Part shown: in pieces, positions 1 to 8,046 of the stretch
Position numbering within the stretch: position 1 is the first letter of the stretch
Layout: each line of letters opens with the position of its first letter
Assembly: GCA_964525045.1 (NCBI GenBank)
Contig: CAZGFD010000045.1
Coordinates: 1 to 15,189, forward strand
Source: G020348185 sp964525045
GTDB taxonomy: Bacteria; Nitrospirota; Nitrospiria; Nitrospirales; UBA8639
Length of the DNA: 15,189 bases
Reading direction: 5' to 3'
The notes under the pieces: generated by a model
The model's input: the letters and a program-made list of their open reading frames with translations, nothing else
What the model was told of the DNA's origin: nothing
The model's database searches: none
Program-made: the position numbers and the translations under genes

Positions 1-555
1 CCAGCCAACTTTCTCATTGACAAATTGAATACCAAAAAGATCGGCTGTCACTAAACTAGTCTGATCATCCCAATTTTCCCCTCCATCCCGGGTCTGGAGA
101 ATCGTTCCACGCGACCCAACGACCCAACCGACCGATGGAGATAAAAAGAATACCCCATAAAGGGTCGAATTGGTCCCGCTAATCTGAGGCCGCCACTTTT
201 TCCCGCCGTCCGACGAATGGAGGATCATTCCGTTCTGACCAACAACCCATCCCTGTCGATCACCGACAAAGGTTAAGGCCGTGAGCAGGACATTTGTGCG
301 ACGTGGAAGAGATGACCATTGTTTCCCGCCATCCTTGGTTTGTAGCATGGTCCCGGCCGCACCAATCGCCCATCCCCTATTTTCATCTTGAAAGTGAACA
401 TCTAGGAGGGTCACGTGGGTTCCACTATCCTGAACATGAGTTGGAATTGAGACATCCTCGGCTGGTGCCCTTTCTACCCCCACGATAAACAATAAGACAA
501 GGCTCACTCCGATGCCGAGCGTCTTTGATCTACAATGTTGGAAATATGAAAGCAT
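1..555 (-). CDS. Ycf48-like / BNR-repeat secreted beta-propeller protein (3' end outside window)
   Basis: The minus-strand frame from the ATG at 555 stays open for 185 codons to the window edge, so the C-terminus is missing. The protein starts with a signal peptide: a short basic N-region, a hydrophobic stretch (GVSLVLLFIVGV, about residues 16-27), then an APA|ED cleavage site near residue 33. After it come regularly spaced repeats of the pattern GW-(A/V)-(I/V)-G-x-x-G-x-(M/I)-L-x-(T/S)-x-DGG-x-x-W: RGWAIGAAGTMLQTKDGG, QGWVVGQNGMILHSSDGG, VGWVVGSRGTILQTRDGG, and the start of another at the edge. This pattern is typical of Ycf48/Hcf136-like propellers, whose members outside phototrophs are exported proteins of mostly unknown role. 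The start lies 8 bp after the stop of the IPT/TIG gene, so the two are probably co-transcribed. The Shine-Dalgarno is weak. The fold is confident; the function is not. Confidence 0.85.
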   Translation of the reverse strand, partial: MLSYFQHCRSKTLGIGVSLVLLFIVGVERAPAEDVSIPTHVQDSGTHVTLLDVHFQDENRGWAIGAAGTMLQTKDGGKQWSSLPRRTNVLLTALTFVGDRQGWVVGQNGMILHSSDGGKKWRPQISGTNSTLYGVFFLSPSVGWVVGSRGTILQTRDGGENWDDQTSLVTADLFGIQFVNEKVGW

Positions 556-563
556 GGCAGTTC

Positions 564-2219
564 TTAATCCCTGCGTGGATTCGGTATGTTGAAGTATTCA
601 GGATCTGGCAGCCCCCGTTTAAGAATGGTAAAAGGTCCACCAACTGCCGTCACCCATTTTTTGGGAGTACAACATTCACCGTTTTCCAACAAATCCCAGG
701 ATCCACGTTTTACCACAAGTTCACCCTTGGTGAGATCCGGGTCAAAACCTGTCGGATTTCCAATTCCAAAAACCGGGCGCCGCGGAACTTTGACTTGTAT
801 TTCTGTCGCTGTCCAAGAAACGACAATCGAAGCAATCCCATTCAGGAGGACCTCAGTTCTCGAGACGTCGGGACCAAGTTCATAATTTTTCCAATCATGG
901 CCCTCCCGGTGTAGACTCATTCCTGTCGACTCGGATATTTTTAAAAATTCTCCGAATCCAGACCCTTTAATCGTGACAATTTCGTCCAAGCCAGCTTCGT
1001 GCGGAGCGTACGACTCTACCCGTGGCACTTCAACCGTAAAAGTATCGGCTTCGATCTTCACCACTTCTCGTTTCGCACAACAGGTTCCATCGGAATTGGG
1101 AACCGTGGCCCCACGTTTCACGACTATAGGCCCACCCTTGGCGCTAAAGGGAATCCAGAAGTCGATTTGATCGTCAAGCCAGCGATGAATGACGGCCGGC
1201 ACACCGCCAATTTCCACACCATTGGATCCGACATTAAAATCAAACGCGTACGCTGAACTACCACTTTCTGATAACACCCCAAAATGCTTGCCCTTGATGG
1301 TGACCAGGGTTCCAATCGGACCGCGTAATGGAGAGATCTGCTCAATCTGACTGGGGATAACATCAAAATGACCAACTGTACGTTTTTTTCCATTCTGGTG
1401 AAGAACCACATCGCCCGATTGGGCATTGAACGGAACATGCACAACAATAGTCCGATTGGACCATTGAGCCATGGTAGTGAGGCTTTCACCTATAGTCACA
1501 GCAGCGTCAGGCGGTTTACGTTCACCGAAATCCTGTCCGGAAAGCACTATTTTAGTACCCTGTGGTCCTTCGGTTGGCTGAACAGCCACGGGTGGAATGA
1601 CTTTCAAGGGCATGGGATTGCTCACCACATAACTCACCGGTGCACAACAGGAGCCATCGGGAAGTGGGTCCGATGACGCCAATCGAACGACCACGTTTCC
1701 CGTGGTGGCATTGGCTGGAACGGAGACCTCTAGTTTTTCAGGACGCCATTTTCGGATATCCGCCCGAATCCCATTGATCAGAACTTGATTGACCCCAAAC
1801 ATCGTGTTGGGATCACGTGAACCGGCTGTCCGGCCGAAATGTTTACCATGAATGACAAGGGTAGAACCTGCCTCCGCTTCAGGGGGGTCCAATTGAGTGA
1901 TTTGAACGTCTTGTATCGTAAACGCTCCAGGCTCCATCTGCATTTGTCCATTCGTCACCCGGACTGGACCGGATGTGGCTTTTAACGGGACCTTCACCAT
2001 GATGAAATCTGGTTCCCAAAGTTGTATAAGTGCGGGAACACCATTGAACTCAACCCCATTAACCTGCGTTGATTGGAAGGGGCCAAAGTCCTGCCCACTA
2101 ATGGTCACGGTCGTGCCGGGGGGGCCAGCTTCGGGGAGAAGTTCTGCATACCCGGAGGGAGCGAGGCACATCATAATGGCTATGGCAAAAAGGCTAGAAA
2201 ACAATTTGATCTTCGTCAT
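564..2219 (-). CDS. Secreted protein with five IPT/TIG domains
   Basis: This 551-residue protein has a signal peptide (MTKIKLFSSLFAIAIMMCLA, cleavage after GYA near residue 25). Five IPT/TIG immunoglobulin-like domains follow, at about residues 27-102, 106-207, 208-288, 291-396 and 399-533. Each opens with a GPxGTxVTIxGxxFG-type signature (TTVTISGQDFG, STLVIHGKHFG, TKIVLSGQDFG, TLVTIKGKHFG, EIVTIKGSGFG) and has a conserved Trp before a V-x-V-P strand (W68, W158, W253, W347, W469). Domains 2, 4 and 5 are longer and each carries a Cys-Cys pair (191-192, 380-381, 516-517) before the last strand. IPT/TIG arrays in bacteria are generally extracellular binding or structural modules. No transmembrane anchor or sorting motif is visible, so it is probably periplasmic or secreted. 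The ATG at 2219 has AGGA seven bases upstream. It precedes and is probably co-transcribed with the Ycf48-like gene. No specific function can be assigned. Confidence 0.9.
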   Translation of the reverse strand: MTKIKLFSSLFAIAIMMCLAPSGYAELLPEAGPPGTTVTISGQDFGPFQSTQVNGVEFNGVPALIQLWEPDFIMVKVPLKATSGPVRVTNGQMQMEPGAFTIQDVQITQLDPPEAEAGSTLVIHGKHFGRTAGSRDPNTMFGVNQVLINGIRADIRKWRPEKLEVSVPANATTGNVVVRLASSDPLPDGSCCAPVSYVVSNPMPLKVIPPVAVQPTEGPQGTKIVLSGQDFGERKPPDAAVTIGESLTTMAQWSNRTIVVHVPFNAQSGDVVLHQNGKKRTVGHFDVIPSQIEQISPLRGPIGTLVTIKGKHFGVLSESGSSAYAFDFNVGSNGVEIGGVPAVIHRWLDDQIDFWIPFSAKGGPIVVKRGATVPNSDGTCCAKREVVKIEADTFTVEVPRVESYAPHEAGLDEIVTIKGSGFGEFLKISESTGMSLHREGHDWKNYELGPDVSRTEVLLNGIASIVVSWTATEIQVKVPRRPVFGIGNPTGFDPDLTKGELVVKRGSWDLLENGECCTPKKWVTAVGGPFTILKRGLPDPEYFNIPNPRRD

Positions 2220-2352
2220 AAGACAATCCTAACAAAAAGTTCGTAATTCGCTTCCGACAACTTCAAATAAAGAAACAACGGGAAGTACAATCTTTTGCTG
2301 GGGATTTAAACTTTGTGGTGGGTCAATATCACTCACAAATTTGAATAAAAGA

Positions 2353-2382
2353 AATATATCAAGCGGTCTTTCAGGGAGTCAA
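2353..2382 (-). promoter_or_regulatory. Candidate sigma70-type promoter for the IPT/TIG - Ycf48-like pair
   Basis: On the minus strand TTGACT (2382-2377) is followed after 18 bp by TATATT (2358-2353). This would start a transcript near 2346 with a leader of about 125 nt before the IPT/TIG start codon. It begins only 10 bp after the end of the upstream HEAT-repeat gene. The remaining bases of the 2220-2391 gap are AT-rich with nothing else recognisable. It is a match to consensus by eye only. Confidence 0.4.
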
Positions 2383-2391
2383 ATCAAGGTT

Positions 2392-3294
2392 TCACGGCTG
2401 TATACGTTGACCGGGGTTGATCGACCCTATCCTTTGTTCAACGGTTTTTGCCGTTTCACGAACTTGACTATCTGGATCATTTTGAGCCATTTGTAAGAGG
2501 CGCGAACGAGACTCTTCTACGTCAAAACTGCCTATGGCTTCTATGGTCCGAATCCGCACGGACGAATCTGGAAAACTGAGAAGTTTGGAGAGTACCGGGA
2601 CAATGCGATGATCATTGGCTTTCACACAATCATCTATTGCCCGACGAATAGCCCGATTTTTATAGAACACCCGATCCGAATCCATGGTATGCAGATGCGA
2701 TCCGGCATCGCGACCACTCGTCCCTGATCTCCAACCTGTCGGATTTTCATTCCGGAGGACGAGTTCAAGACCATAAATCAACCCACCCCTTGGATCCAAT
2801 CCTTTTTCTACCTTTCCGCGAAGAATCTCTCCCAAAAAATAATAATACGGATTGGTTTGAAACTTATTGAGCACATCAAGATAGGGAGGAGTTCCTGAAA
2901 CTGAATTAATGGAAGATTCCGAGATTTCCAGTCCCCATGGTTCACTACTTGAGGGATTGACTAATAAAAATGTCCCAAGAATGACTGTCCCGTAGGAATT
3001 GATATCATATCGTTCTCCCCTCTCTTCCTTATAGAAAACTTGGAGAATTAATTGATGCGGTTTTTCCTGATTTCGGACGATTTTAAAGCCCGTGGCGGAC
3101 AACTTTTTGATCATGGAACCTTCCACATCCCAGTACAAACGCCCTCTGGTCTTCCAAGTGCTCGCCTCAACCTGAATATGAATTGACGGGGCCTCGGGCC
3201 AGAGGTCTACGGGATTCCCCTCTCCAGATAAAGATAAACCAGGAAACACTCCAGCCAGCAGAATAATGGTGAGGGTCAGGATGAGTGAACGCAT
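2392..3294 (-). CDS. Secreted protein of unknown function with C-terminal HEAT-like repeats
   Basis: The 300-residue product begins with a signal peptide (MRSLILTLTIILLAGVFPGL, likely cleaved near LSLSG). Residues about 35-185 form an unrecognised alpha/beta domain with alternating strands (IHIQVEASTW, HQLILQVFYKEE, IYGLELVLRN). A low-complexity linker (about 186-205) leads to a helical region at about 215-290 (HRIVPVLSKLLSFPDSSVR, then VRIRTIEAIGSFDVEESRSR and QMAQNDPDSQVRETA). That region has the spacing and D-x-x-V-R motifs of HEAT or HEAT-like repeats, commonly protein-binding. The ATG at 3294 was preferred; two TTG codons at 3303 and 3300 are in frame and would add three residues. It is probably periplasmic. 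It stands apart from its neighbours by 163 bp upstream and 172 bp downstream, so it may be its own unit. The N-terminal domain is not one I can name. Confidence 0.8.
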   Translation of the reverse strand: MRSLILTLTIILLAGVFPGLSLSGEGNPVDLWPEAPSIHIQVEASTWKTRGRLYWDVEGSMIKKLSATGFKIVRNQEKPHQLILQVFYKEERGERYDINSYGTVILGTFLLVNPSSSEPWGLEISESSINSVSGTPPYLDVLNKFQTNPYYYFLGEILRGKVEKGLDPRGGLIYGLELVLRNENPTGWRSGTSGRDAGSHLHTMDSDRVFYKNRAIRRAIDDCVKANDHRIVPVLSKLLSFPDSSVRIRTIEAIGSFDVEESRSRLLQMAQNDPDSQVRETAKTVEQRIGSINPGQRIQP

Positions 3295-3311
3295 GTTCAA
3301 CAATCTCTATC

Positions 3312-3336
3312 CACTAAAAAAGGTGGTTCTTTAGTG
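3312..3336 (-). promoter_or_regulatory. Hairpin in the 5' leader of the HEAT-repeat gene
   Basis: CACTAAA (3312-3318) and TTTAGTG (3330-3336) are perfect 7-bp inverted arms separated by 11 bases. The element lies 18 bp upstream of the ATG at 3294 on the coding strand, so it would fold in the mRNA leader next to the ribosome-binding region. Neither strand has a long T-run after it, so it is not an obvious terminator. It could be an operator or chance. Confidence 0.25.
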
Positions 3337-3466
3337 AGTAAAATTCAATTCTTCCCATACTTCCTTTTTTTGCTCTCTCCATCATGACTTGGTTCCTACC
3401 TCCGCAACTGCGCAGAGACGGGGTGATGACCAACTCTTGTACCCAAAACTATTATACCCGATAGGT

Positions 3467-3943
3467 TCATGAGGAAGGAGGCACTTCGTAAACCTGGACA
3501 ATCAATTCAAGTTCAATCGGCGCATGAAGAGGGAGTTCGGCAGCACCAAGCGCTAATCGAGCATGGCGTCCTCGTTTATCAAACAGCTCCACCAATAAAT
3601 CCGAGGCTCCGTTGAGCACCGCCGGTTGCTCCACAAACCCAGGGGCGGACGCGACATGTCCTGTCATTCGAACAATCTTTCTCACGCGTTCGAAAGAACC
3701 TAATTCCTCCTGAATAATGGCCAAGCCGTTGAGTAAAGCCTGACGTGCCGCTTCGTACCCTTGTTCCACGGAAAGATTGTGGCCGAGTTTTCCAGTCGCG
3801 CTCAGCTTCCCATCACGAAAAGGCAGCACGCCACTGACAAATAACAGGTCCCCAGCCAGGCATGCTGGAATATACGTCGCAAGGGGCGTAGGAGGGGGAG
3901 GCAGTGTCAGCCCCAATCGGGTAAGGGTGTCAAGGACAGGCAT
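3467..3943 (-). CDS. RidA/YjgF/YER057c family protein (long form)
   Basis: This 158-residue protein matches the YjgF/RidA family, in the longer 150-160 residue branch that carries an N-terminal extension. Family motifs are FVSGVLP (about 35-41), the helix VEQGYEAARQALLN, VVRMTG-like VRMTGHVAS, NGASDLLVELF (111-121) and GRHARLALGAAELPLHAP. R129 and E144 have the same 15-residue spacing as the catalytic Arg105 and Glu120 of canonical RidA, so enamine/imine deaminase activity is plausible. RidA proteins hydrolyse reactive enamine/imine products of PLP enzymes in the cytoplasm. The gene starts 11 bp after the mltG stop codon, consistent with co-transcription. No clear Shine-Dalgarno precedes the ATG, which suggests translational coupling. 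The exact substrate of this subgroup is unknown. Confidence 0.88.
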   Translation of the reverse strand: MPVLDTLTRLGLTLPPPPTPLATYIPACLAGDLLFVSGVLPFRDGKLSATGKLGHNLSVEQGYEAARQALLNGLAIIQEELGSFERVRKIVRMTGHVASAPGFVEQPAVLNGASDLLVELFDKRGRHARLALGAAELPLHAPIELELIVQVYEVPPSS

Positions 3944-3954
3944 AGGAAAAAGTG

Positions 3955-4959
3955 CTAAGACGCTTGTTTCTTTCGGCTCCGCTGATATTTTTCAACGGCA
4001 TGATTATGTTCCGCAAGTGTGGAGGAAAATTCATGGCTGCCATCATTTCGGGAAACAAAATACACGAAATCGGTGGGAGTGGGGAATAAAGCGGCACGAA
4101 TGGCTTCTTCACCCGGATTGGCAATGGGGCCAGGAGGAAGGCCCGCTACCAAATAGGTATTATAGGGACTCTCCACCAATAAATCCTCCTTTCGGATATT
4201 GCCATCAAAATCTTTCAAGGCATATATCACCGTCGGATCACTTTGAAGCGGAATGTTTTTTCGCAACCGATTATGAAACACTCCGGAAACCAAAGGTCGT
4301 TCCTGTGACAGGCCCGTCTCCTTTTCGATTACAGAGGCCAGGGTCAACACTTCCTGGATTGTCATGTCCAAGTCCCTCGTCCGAGCCTGAAGTGCCGGGG
4401 AAAACACTTCCCAGAAACGACGCACGAGTGTGCGGATAATCACATCTGGTAAAGTTGGGCGTGAAAAAAAATACGTATCCGGAAATAAATACCCTTCTAA
4501 AGAGGAAACATGTAACTTCAAACTCCTGATCAGATTGGGGTCTCGGGTGAGTCGAAGAAAGGCTGCCCGATCCGTTAATTCTTTGGCAGCCAGCAAATTG
4601 GCGATTTGCTCAATCGTGAAGCCTTCGGGAATAGTGACCGTATGATAATAGATCCGACCCTCTACCAGCTTGGACAAAATTTCCGTAGGCCGCATCCCGG
4701 CATGCAACTCGTATTCGCCCGGGATAATTTTTCTATCCTCACCTTTTAACCGAGCAACTCCACTAAAAAACCATTCATGGGCAATCAGGTTTTCACTCTG
4801 AAGGTGCTCGGCAATCTGATGGAAGGACAACCCCTTCGGAATCTCAATAATTCGAGCTTGAGAAGATTCTCCAATAGGTTGATTCAGGAGCAGAAAAAGC
4901 ACTCCACTAAGACCGGCTACCAGAAGAAGACTCGCCAAAACCTTTATTTCTGGACGCAT
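3955..4959 (-). CDS. mltG: Endolytic murein transglycosylase MltG (YceG-like)
   Basis: The 334-residue product has one N-terminal membrane anchor (residues 7-25, LASLLLVAGLSGVLFLLL) and a periplasmic body. After a LysM-like region (IIEIPKGLSFHQIAEHLQ and VTIPEGFTIEQIANLL) comes the YceG catalytic domain with LEGYLFPDTYFF (154-165), LTLASVIEKETG (205-216), LQSDPTVIY (238-246), SPYNTY..GLPPGPIANPG and FVYFVSRNDGSHEFS. E212 in ASVIEKETG corresponds to the catalytic Glu218 of E. coli MltG. The enzyme cleaves nascent glycan strands at the cytoplasmic membrane and helps set chain length. The length is normal for the family. The ATG at 4959 has only a closely spaced AAGG before it. It is followed 11 bp later by the RidA gene. 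ruvX is absent upstream. Confidence 0.96.
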   Translation of the reverse strand: MRPEIKVLASLLLVAGLSGVLFLLLNQPIGESSQARIIEIPKGLSFHQIAEHLQSENLIAHEWFFSGVARLKGEDRKIIPGEYELHAGMRPTEILSKLVEGRIYYHTVTIPEGFTIEQIANLLAAKELTDRAAFLRLTRDPNLIRSLKLHVSSLEGYLFPDTYFFSRPTLPDVIIRTLVRRFWEVFSPALQARTRDLDMTIQEVLTLASVIEKETGLSQERPLVSGVFHNRLRKNIPLQSDPTVIYALKDFDGNIRKEDLLVESPYNTYLVAGLPPGPIANPGEEAIRAALFPTPTDFVYFVSRNDGSHEFSSTLAEHNHAVEKYQRSRKKQAS

Positions 4960-5295
4960 AGCCTTTTGACTACTTTATTTTTCAAGTTGAGTGCCGAGGG
5001 CCTCTCTCCCAGCCTCTCGTCACAAAGCAGGGGAACTTATTAATACTTTCGAGGCAATTTCACCCGCGGGAAATTCGGAAAAAATCAATTCAATGTCGAA
5101 TATCCAACAAGGAATGTCGAATCACAAAGTGGTCGGAGGAGTGTCGATGTCCTTAAGCATGCCCATCCTTTTTTCCTTCGACGTTCATGATTCTTTTATC
5201 GATATTCGATATTTTTTTCACCTTAAAACGTTTCGACACCTGTAAAGTGGACCCGGTACACCACCAATGAGTTGCAAAGGTTATACGCAAAAAAT
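4960..5295. other. 336-bp gene-free stretch between alaS and mltG
   Basis: No convincing gene is present on either strand. Its centre (5091-5214) is a degenerate inverted repeat described separately. An 84-codon plus-strand reading (4991-5245) is a translation of that repeat with no family resemblance. The segment nearest mltG contains a minus-strand reading VPLLCDERLGERPSAL (about 4991-5038), reminiscent of the DERL motif of RuvX but preceded directly by a stop codon. No clear terminator follows alaS and no strong promoter for mltG could be picked out. Confidence 0.6.
5091..5214. repeat. Degenerate long inverted repeat of AATGTCGAAT-like words
   Basis: The left arm (5091-5122) carries AATGTCGAAT twice (5092-5101 and 5113-5122), the first running into TATCCAAC. 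The right arm (5183-5214) holds ATCGATATTCGATATT; its reverse complement aligns to the left arm without gaps at 22 of 32 positions. The arms are separated by 60 bases. The words resemble a class of intergenic repeats, frequent in environmental bacterial genomes, whose spurious translations read FDIRHS/FDVR-like strings; here a plus-strand frame of the right arm reads SFDVHDSFIDIRYF. That link is from memory and needs a search. Confidence 0.6.
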
Positions 5296-7941
5296 TTAGC
5301 CCTTGCCTATTCGTTTCTCGACAAATTCAAAGGCCTTTTCAACGGCACTCTCTAACTTTTCTGGTTGACTGCCTCCGGCCTGAGCCATCTCAGGCCGCCC
5401 TCCTCCGGAACCCCCGACTTCCTCTGCCATGTATTTGGCAAGATCTCCTGCTTTAATCCGGGAAATGAGGTCTTTTGTCACAATGACCAGGAGTGAAACT
5501 TTCTCTTCCTTCACTGAGGCTAGCACGAGGACCCCACTTGATAGGGTGTTTCGAACCTTATCCGATAAAGCCCGCAATTCCTGCATGGAGAGTCCATCCG
5601 TTCGGTGGACCTGAACCTGCACCCCCTGAAACTCTCGGGTCACCACCAAGGCTTCGCTTTTCTCCTGTTCCAGTGCCTTGAGCTTGAGGCGCTCGAGTTC
5701 TCGTTCGTTTTCCTTCATGAGGGAAAGCATCTTTTTCGTCTTACTAACCACCTCGCCTGGACTGGTCTTTAACAAAGCCGCCAGTTCCCGGATACTGGCA
5801 TCAGCATGCTGGGCATGATTCAAGGAGCGCATTCCTGTCAGTGCTTCAATTCGACGGACGCCGGCCGCAACCCCACCTTCAGAAACGATACGAAACTCAC
5901 CGACCTCGCCTGTATGTTCACAATGCGTCCCCCCACATAATTCCTTACTAAAGGACCCAATTCCCACCACACGGACCTGATCCCCATATTTATCGCCGAA
6001 AAAAGCCAACGCCCCCCTTTTAATCGCTTCATCCTGGTTCATGATTTGGGTTTCCACAGCCGTGTTGATTTGAATCTGCTCATTGACCAAGGACTCGATA
6101 GATTCGACATCGCGTGAGGACAATGGTTTAAAATGCGCAAAATCAAATCGCAACCGATTCGGCGCCACCAGTGACCCATATTGTTTGACATGGGGACCTA
6201 GCAAATCCCGCAACGCGGCATGGACCAGGTGAGTGGCGGTATGATTCCGGGCAGCATCTTGTCGCGTGGTCCGATTGACATTCGAATTTACAAGATCACC
6301 AACGTGTACTTGTCCCTCGAGGACCACACCCTTATGCAAACACACCTCGATTCCAACCTTTGTGGTATCGTGAATCTGCACTCGACCTGCCGGGCCGAGG
6401 ATGATTCCCTGATCACCGACTTGTCCTCCGCCTTCAGGGTAAAATGGAGTGTTGTCTAACACCAACTCGATTTCGTCACCCTGCACAGCTTCGTCCACAG
6501 TCCGTTCATTCTTCAAAATAGCTTGGACTACCCCTTCTGCCTTACATCGGTCATATCCGACAAATTGAGTCGGTTGAACAACCTTGTTGAGCTCGGATAT
6601 ATGGGGTTTGGTGCTGGCAACCGAAAAGGTTGCCGACTTCCGAGCTCGCTCCCGCTGATTTTCCAGAGCCTCCTGGTAACCGTCATGGTCCAAACTGAGC
6701 CCTTTTTCCAGAGCGGCTTCTTCCACAAGGTCCAGGGGGAATCCGTACGTGTCGTACAGTTTAAAAATCGATTCTCCTGAAAGTAGGAATTTCCCTTGCG
6801 CCTTAGCCTCGCTGATCAAAGAGTCCAGCAATGGAAGGCCCTGATCTAAGGTCCCGATAAATCGATCCTCCTCTCCTTGCACTATTTCGGAAATCACGGA
6901 GGAAGCCTGTGATAACTCGGGATAAGCCGGCCCCATCTGTTGCACTACAATATCAACCAGTTCGTATAGGAAGGGTTTAGAGACCCCCAATAACCGTCCG
7001 TAACGGGAAGCACGTCGCAAGATGCGACGAAGAACATATCCACGACCTTCATTGGAAGGCAATATTCCGTCAGCGATTAAAAAGGCGAGGGCCCGGAGAT
7101 GATCGGAGATAACCCGCATCGAACGATCCTCCCCCTGGGCACTCCCATACTGATGTCCCGTCCGTTCTCCAATAGCCTGTAAAATAGGTTGAAATAGATC
7201 GCTGTCATAATTTGAGGTCACTCCCTGAGCCACCGCGGCTAAGCGCTCGAGACCCATCCCCGTATCAATGCTGGGCCTGGGAAGAGGATGCAACATGCCG
7301 GACGTATCACGATCATACTGCATAAACACCAGGTTCCAAATTTCAAGGTACCGGTCACAGTCGCATCCCACCCCGCAGGTGGTTTTCCCACAGCTCAGGG
7401 CTTCGCCTTGATCCAAATGGATTTCCGAACAGGGTCCACAGGGACCCGTATCGCCCATTTGCCAAAAATTATCTTTTTCACCAAGACGAACGATCCTCGC
7501 GTTTGGCACACCGACCCGCCGTTGCCACAAATCATAGGCTTCATCGTCCTCTCGATAGACCGTGACCCATAAACGATCGGCCGGGAGATTCACGACCTGG
7601 GTCAGATACTCCCACCCAAAAACAATGGCCTCCTCCTTGAAATAGTCTCCAAAGGAAAAATTTCCAAGCATCTCGAAAAATGTGTGATGACGGCTGGTGT
7701 AGCCAACGTTTTCCAAATCGTTATGCTTCCCTCCGGCACGCATACATTTTTGAATCGTGACGGCACGGGTATAGGGACGAGTTTCCTCTCCAAGAAACAC
7801 TCGCTTAAATTGATTCATACCGGCGTTCGTAAAGAGAAGAGTCGGATCTGCTTGAGGAATGAGAGGCGCACTGGGCACAGAGGTATGTTGGTTTTTTGTG
7901 AAATACTCAAAAAAGGATTGCCGAAGTTCTTTGGATTGCAT
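5296..7941 (-). CDS. alaS: Alanine--tRNA ligase
   Basis: The 881-residue product is a full-length AlaRS, which charges tRNA-Ala with alanine in the cytoplasm. The class II catalytic core spans about 1-240: TNAGMNQFK (38-46), TSRHHTFFEMLGNFSFGDYF (82-101) and TGMGLERLAA (227-236). A Cys-rich insert at 168-195 (GPCGPC, then C184, C189, C193, C195 before DRYLEIWN) is the zinc-binding-type insert seen in many bacterial AlaRSs. The editing domain has the metal ligands H567 and H571 (HTATH) and C669 and H673 (ELCGGTHC). The C-terminal part has a helical segment (about 735-765) and the C-Ala domain ending with GGSGGGRPEMAQAGG (843-857). The start MQSKELRQSFFEYF aligns with the normal AlaRS start; a GGA lies 8 bp upstream of the ATG. 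It lies 131 bp after recA, possibly in the same transcript. Confidence 0.98.
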   Translation of the reverse strand: MQSKELRQSFFEYFTKNQHTSVPSAPLIPQADPTLLFTNAGMNQFKRVFLGEETRPYTRAVTIQKCMRAGGKHNDLENVGYTSRHHTFFEMLGNFSFGDYFKEEAIVFGWEYLTQVVNLPADRLWVTVYREDDEAYDLWQRRVGVPNARIVRLGEKDNFWQMGDTGPCGPCSEIHLDQGEALSCGKTTCGVGCDCDRYLEIWNLVFMQYDRDTSGMLHPLPRPSIDTGMGLERLAAVAQGVTSNYDSDLFQPILQAIGERTGHQYGSAQGEDRSMRVISDHLRALAFLIADGILPSNEGRGYVLRRILRRASRYGRLLGVSKPFLYELVDIVVQQMGPAYPELSQASSVISEIVQGEEDRFIGTLDQGLPLLDSLISEAKAQGKFLLSGESIFKLYDTYGFPLDLVEEAALEKGLSLDHDGYQEALENQRERARKSATFSVASTKPHISELNKVVQPTQFVGYDRCKAEGVVQAILKNERTVDEAVQGDEIELVLDNTPFYPEGGGQVGDQGIILGPAGRVQIHDTTKVGIEVCLHKGVVLEGQVHVGDLVNSNVNRTTRQDAARNHTATHLVHAALRDLLGPHVKQYGSLVAPNRLRFDFAHFKPLSSRDVESIESLVNEQIQINTAVETQIMNQDEAIKRGALAFFGDKYGDQVRVVGIGSFSKELCGGTHCEHTGEVGEFRIVSEGGVAAGVRRIEALTGMRSLNHAQHADASIRELAALLKTSPGEVVSKTKKMLSLMKENERELERLKLKALEQEKSEALVVTREFQGVQVQVHRTDGLSMQELRALSDKVRNTLSSGVLVLASVKEEKVSLLVIVTKDLISRIKAGDLAKYMAEEVGGSGGGRPEMAQAGGSQPEKLESAVEKAFEFVEKRIGKG

Positions 7942-8023
7942 TTGTATTCCGATCAGTTCATCAAAGTCGTCATGGCCACGTAAAAAATCAATGATTGAAT
8001 GGTAGAGTCCAATCTAATGTTTG

Positions 8024-8039
8024 AAATCCTAAAGGATTT
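8024..8039. repeat. Small hairpin in the recA-alaS gap
   Basis: AAATCC (8024-8029) and GGATTT (8034-8039) flank a 4-base loop; with a three-base bulge the stem can extend by TTG/CAA at the outside. A T-run (8037-8042) lies on the plus strand only. In the direction of recA transcription no T-tail follows, so it is a poor intrinsic terminator for recA. Confidence 0.3.
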
Positions 8040-8046
8040 TTTCAAC

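Noticed and set aside
525..914. 129-codon plus-strand frame opposite the end of the IPT/TIG gene and the start of the Ycf48-like gene
   Set aside because: It is a shadow of two real minus-strand genes and has no recognisable domain or ribosome-binding site.
3777..4439. 220-codon plus-strand frame opposite mltG and the RidA gene
   Set aside because: It lies antisense to two genes with clear catalytic motifs and its translation shows no family or domain pattern.
4991..5245. 84-codon plus-strand frame in the alaS-mltG gap
   Set aside because: It is a translation of the degenerate inverted repeat; the FDVHDSFIDIRYF string is typical of spurious repeat-derived proteins.
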